Assembly: GCA_964017235.1 (NCBI GenBank)
Contig: OZ024939.1
Coordinates: forward strand, 45,114,241-45,178,240
Direction of reading: 5' to 3'
Origin: Sabellastarte sp. h YS-2021
Lineage: Eukaryota > Annelida > Polychaeta > Sabellida > Sabellidae
DNA: 64,000 nt
The stretch's first letter is position 1; the number at the start of each line of letters is the position of its first letter. Positions 62,384 through 64,000 of this stretch are shown piece after piece. The translations under genes and the position numbers were made by a program. The notes beneath the pieces were generated by a model. The model had not been told where the DNA came from. It made no database searches and saw only the letters and a program-made list of their open reading frames with translations.

Positions 62384-63446
62384 GAATATAGCACTCAAAA
62401 GCCGTCTAAACGCAGAATTTTAGACTGGTTGGCGTGGTCAGAGCACGAAGGTGAAGCCTGAGTGCTTGACAATTGCAACCAGTCTAAAATTCTGCATTTA
62501 GACGGCTTTTGAGTGCTATATTCCTATTCTAATATGACTGTTTACAACAAAATACTTAAAACACTTGTAAGATTAAGAAAAAATTATCCAAGTGAATGCA
62601 ATAGGGTGCCGCCATGTTGGCTGTTCCATCAAGTAAACAGTGGTGGTTTTTTTCTCCAAAAATATACAGTAAATTTTTTCTGAATCAAGGTACAGGCAAA
62701 CAATTCAAAAATGCACAACTTTATACACTATCTCATGGTATTTTAAAAAAAATTGTGAAAACAAACTTATAGACTATTGTTTTTCAGCCAATAATTATGC
62801 ATGGCGAAGTTGATAACAGCCGTAATGTTGATGCAGAATTTTAGACAGTTTAGAAATTACTCTCAACCAATCAGAATGACGGACACATCCGTGTCATGTT
62901 AGAATCTGGTTTGGTATAGGAATATAGCAGAAAAAAACATCTAAACGCAGAATTTTAGATGGGTTGACGTGGTATGAGCACGAAGGCAAAGCCTGAGTGC
63001 TTATCCCACGTCAACCCGTCTAAAATTCTGCGTTTAGACGTTTTTTGAATGCTATATTCCTATTTTAACATGACTGTTTAAAATATAATACCTAAAACAC
63101 TTATAAGATTAATAAAAATTATCCAAGTGAATGCAATAGAGCGCCGCCATGTTGGCTGTTCCACCAATTTAACAGGGATGATTTTTTTTCTCTTAAGATA
63201 TACCGTAAATTTTTTTTTCTTTTACATTTGAAAGAATTGTTTCTTTTAAAAGAAATTTTCCTTTTTACAATCGTTTTGCACCATAACTAATGTAAATAAC
63301 AAAACCATAAATATTTTCTTCTGTTTATTAAAAATGCATGGGGAAGTTGATGCAACAGCCTTCATGTTGATTCAGAATTTTAGATGGTTTAGAAATCGCT
63401 CTCGGCCAATCAGAATGACGGACACATCCATGTCATGTTAGAATTT
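62384..63446. repeat. Second copy of the tandem giant-hairpin array
   Basis: Matches 30,918-31,990 except for single-base differences and an 11-base shorter T-rich tract near 63,215. Hairpins lie at about 62,384-62,529 and 62,917-63,064. Confidence 0.85.
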
Positions 63447-64000
63447 TGGTTTCATAAGCCTCTTTCCCGTTCCAAGCATCTGACAATCCATTTCTGGCAG
63501 TGTTTACTTCCGTAGGGAACAACAGGAATCGAGATTTTCTGGGGATATATTCTTGTGGTGTTATATATAGCAAAGTTATTTGACAATGTATGTATAATAA
63601 TTATCAATTGATGCATAATACTTATTTTGATGCATTTTATAACGGCTGTCATGTTTCAGTTTTAGTGTATTTATCTTTTAAAATGAAGGGTACATGAAAC
63701 TCCAGGAGCCTGTCAGGAGTGCTTACATGTTTTACGTTGGTTCAACTGATCACCATCGCCAGATTATGGTCACCCCCCTGAATAACTACTTTGATTTTGG
63801 AATCATTTTTCCTTCATTGTGCTTTGTTTTAAACTATAGGGATGAGAATTTTAGGGGGATACTTCGATTTTACAGCAAGGTTATGTCCCGGGACATCCCG
63901 ATATGTAACATATTGGCTATATGTCTTGAAGTGCTACTGTAAAGTGTGAGAACTGGGAAGTGTTTCATCTAGGGAAGTGCTTTATATCACGGGATGCCTT
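63447..64000. repeat. Continuation of the duplicated segment to the window edge
   Basis: Matches 31,991-32,545, including one GTTCCAAGCAT repeat copy and the CCCGGGACATCCCG motif. The duplication runs off the end of the window, so its right border is unknown. Confidence 0.85.

Larger units (their letters stand above)
58553..62385 (-). mobile_element. Compact Polinton-like fossil P1' (duplicate of P1)
   Basis: Nearly base-for-base copy of 27,087-30,917 in the same orientation and with the same Penelope-like terminus at its left edge. I found only a handful of differences by eye over the entire 5.5-kb duplicated segment. Same parts, same broken state. Confidence 0.85.

Overview
The window is animal nuclear DNA, AT-rich and intron-like in texture, with no intact host gene that I can recognise. 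The mix of elements (a DIRS-type element whose gag begins MSSSGQTHGGCGH, a Ty3 element with integrase ahead of reverse transcriptase, L1/Tx1-like and CR1/L2-like LINEs, a Penelope-like element with a GIY-YIG nuclease, and short Polinton-like elements with capsid genes) fits a lophotrochozoan, most likely a marine bivalve or other mollusc. That assignment rests on remembered protein families, not on a search.

Layout. 1-5,700: gene-free DNA with small repeats (a tRNA-derived SINE-like head, a nuclear-receptor-half-site tandem repeat, a palindrome-tipped repeat). 5,718-6,817: 5'-truncated L1/Tx1-like LINE, minus strand. 6,818-17,382: two partial copies of one Ty3/Gypsy-superfamily element that share a single LTR (14,067-15,348). 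Domain order is gag-protease-integrase-RT-RNase H, as in the Gmr1 group. The first copy is split by a 3.3-kb LINE (10,035-13,365) with target-site duplications and an open 882-codon frame. 18,567-20,148: LTR-like block, minus strand. 20,150-26,875: gene-free, with degenerate tandem repeats and a second copy of the palindrome-tipped repeat.

27,011-32,545 and 58,477-64,000 are two nearly identical copies of one segment: the end of a Penelope-like element fused to a compact Polinton-like fossil (P1 and P1'; ATPase, integrase, minor capsid, basic protein, major capsid on the minus strand), followed by tandem giant hairpins and further repeats. 33,485-34,715 and 35,815-37,025: CR1/L2/Jockey-like LINE remnants, plus strand. 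About 34,720-46,200: a degraded DIRS-type element on the minus strand, interrupted by the second of these LINEs, a Penelope end fragment and an L1/Tx1-like LINE (42,350-45,796).

47,850-53,365: a second, different compact Polinton-like fossil (P2, plus strand). Its parts in order are a two-helix membrane protein, an integrase with chromodomain, small hydrophobic and acidic proteins, minor capsid, basic core-like protein, major capsid, a C2H2 finger and a packaging ATPase, bracketed by inverted CCAAT-box arrays. 53,366-58,549: four partial Penelope-like copies in head-to-head and tandem arrangement, including a 1.47-kb inverted repeat. These carry hammerhead-like cores and CRE palindromes at their ends.

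The window is therefore a nested graveyard of retroelements and capsid-bearing elements. The points most worth a second look are the compact, polymerase-less virus-like elements and their circularly permuted gene order, the near-identical 5.5-kb duplication, the integrase-first Ty3 element, and the Penelope inverted pair. Identities are by motif recognition and by eye only; all capsid-bearing and LTR-type elements are treated as fossils.
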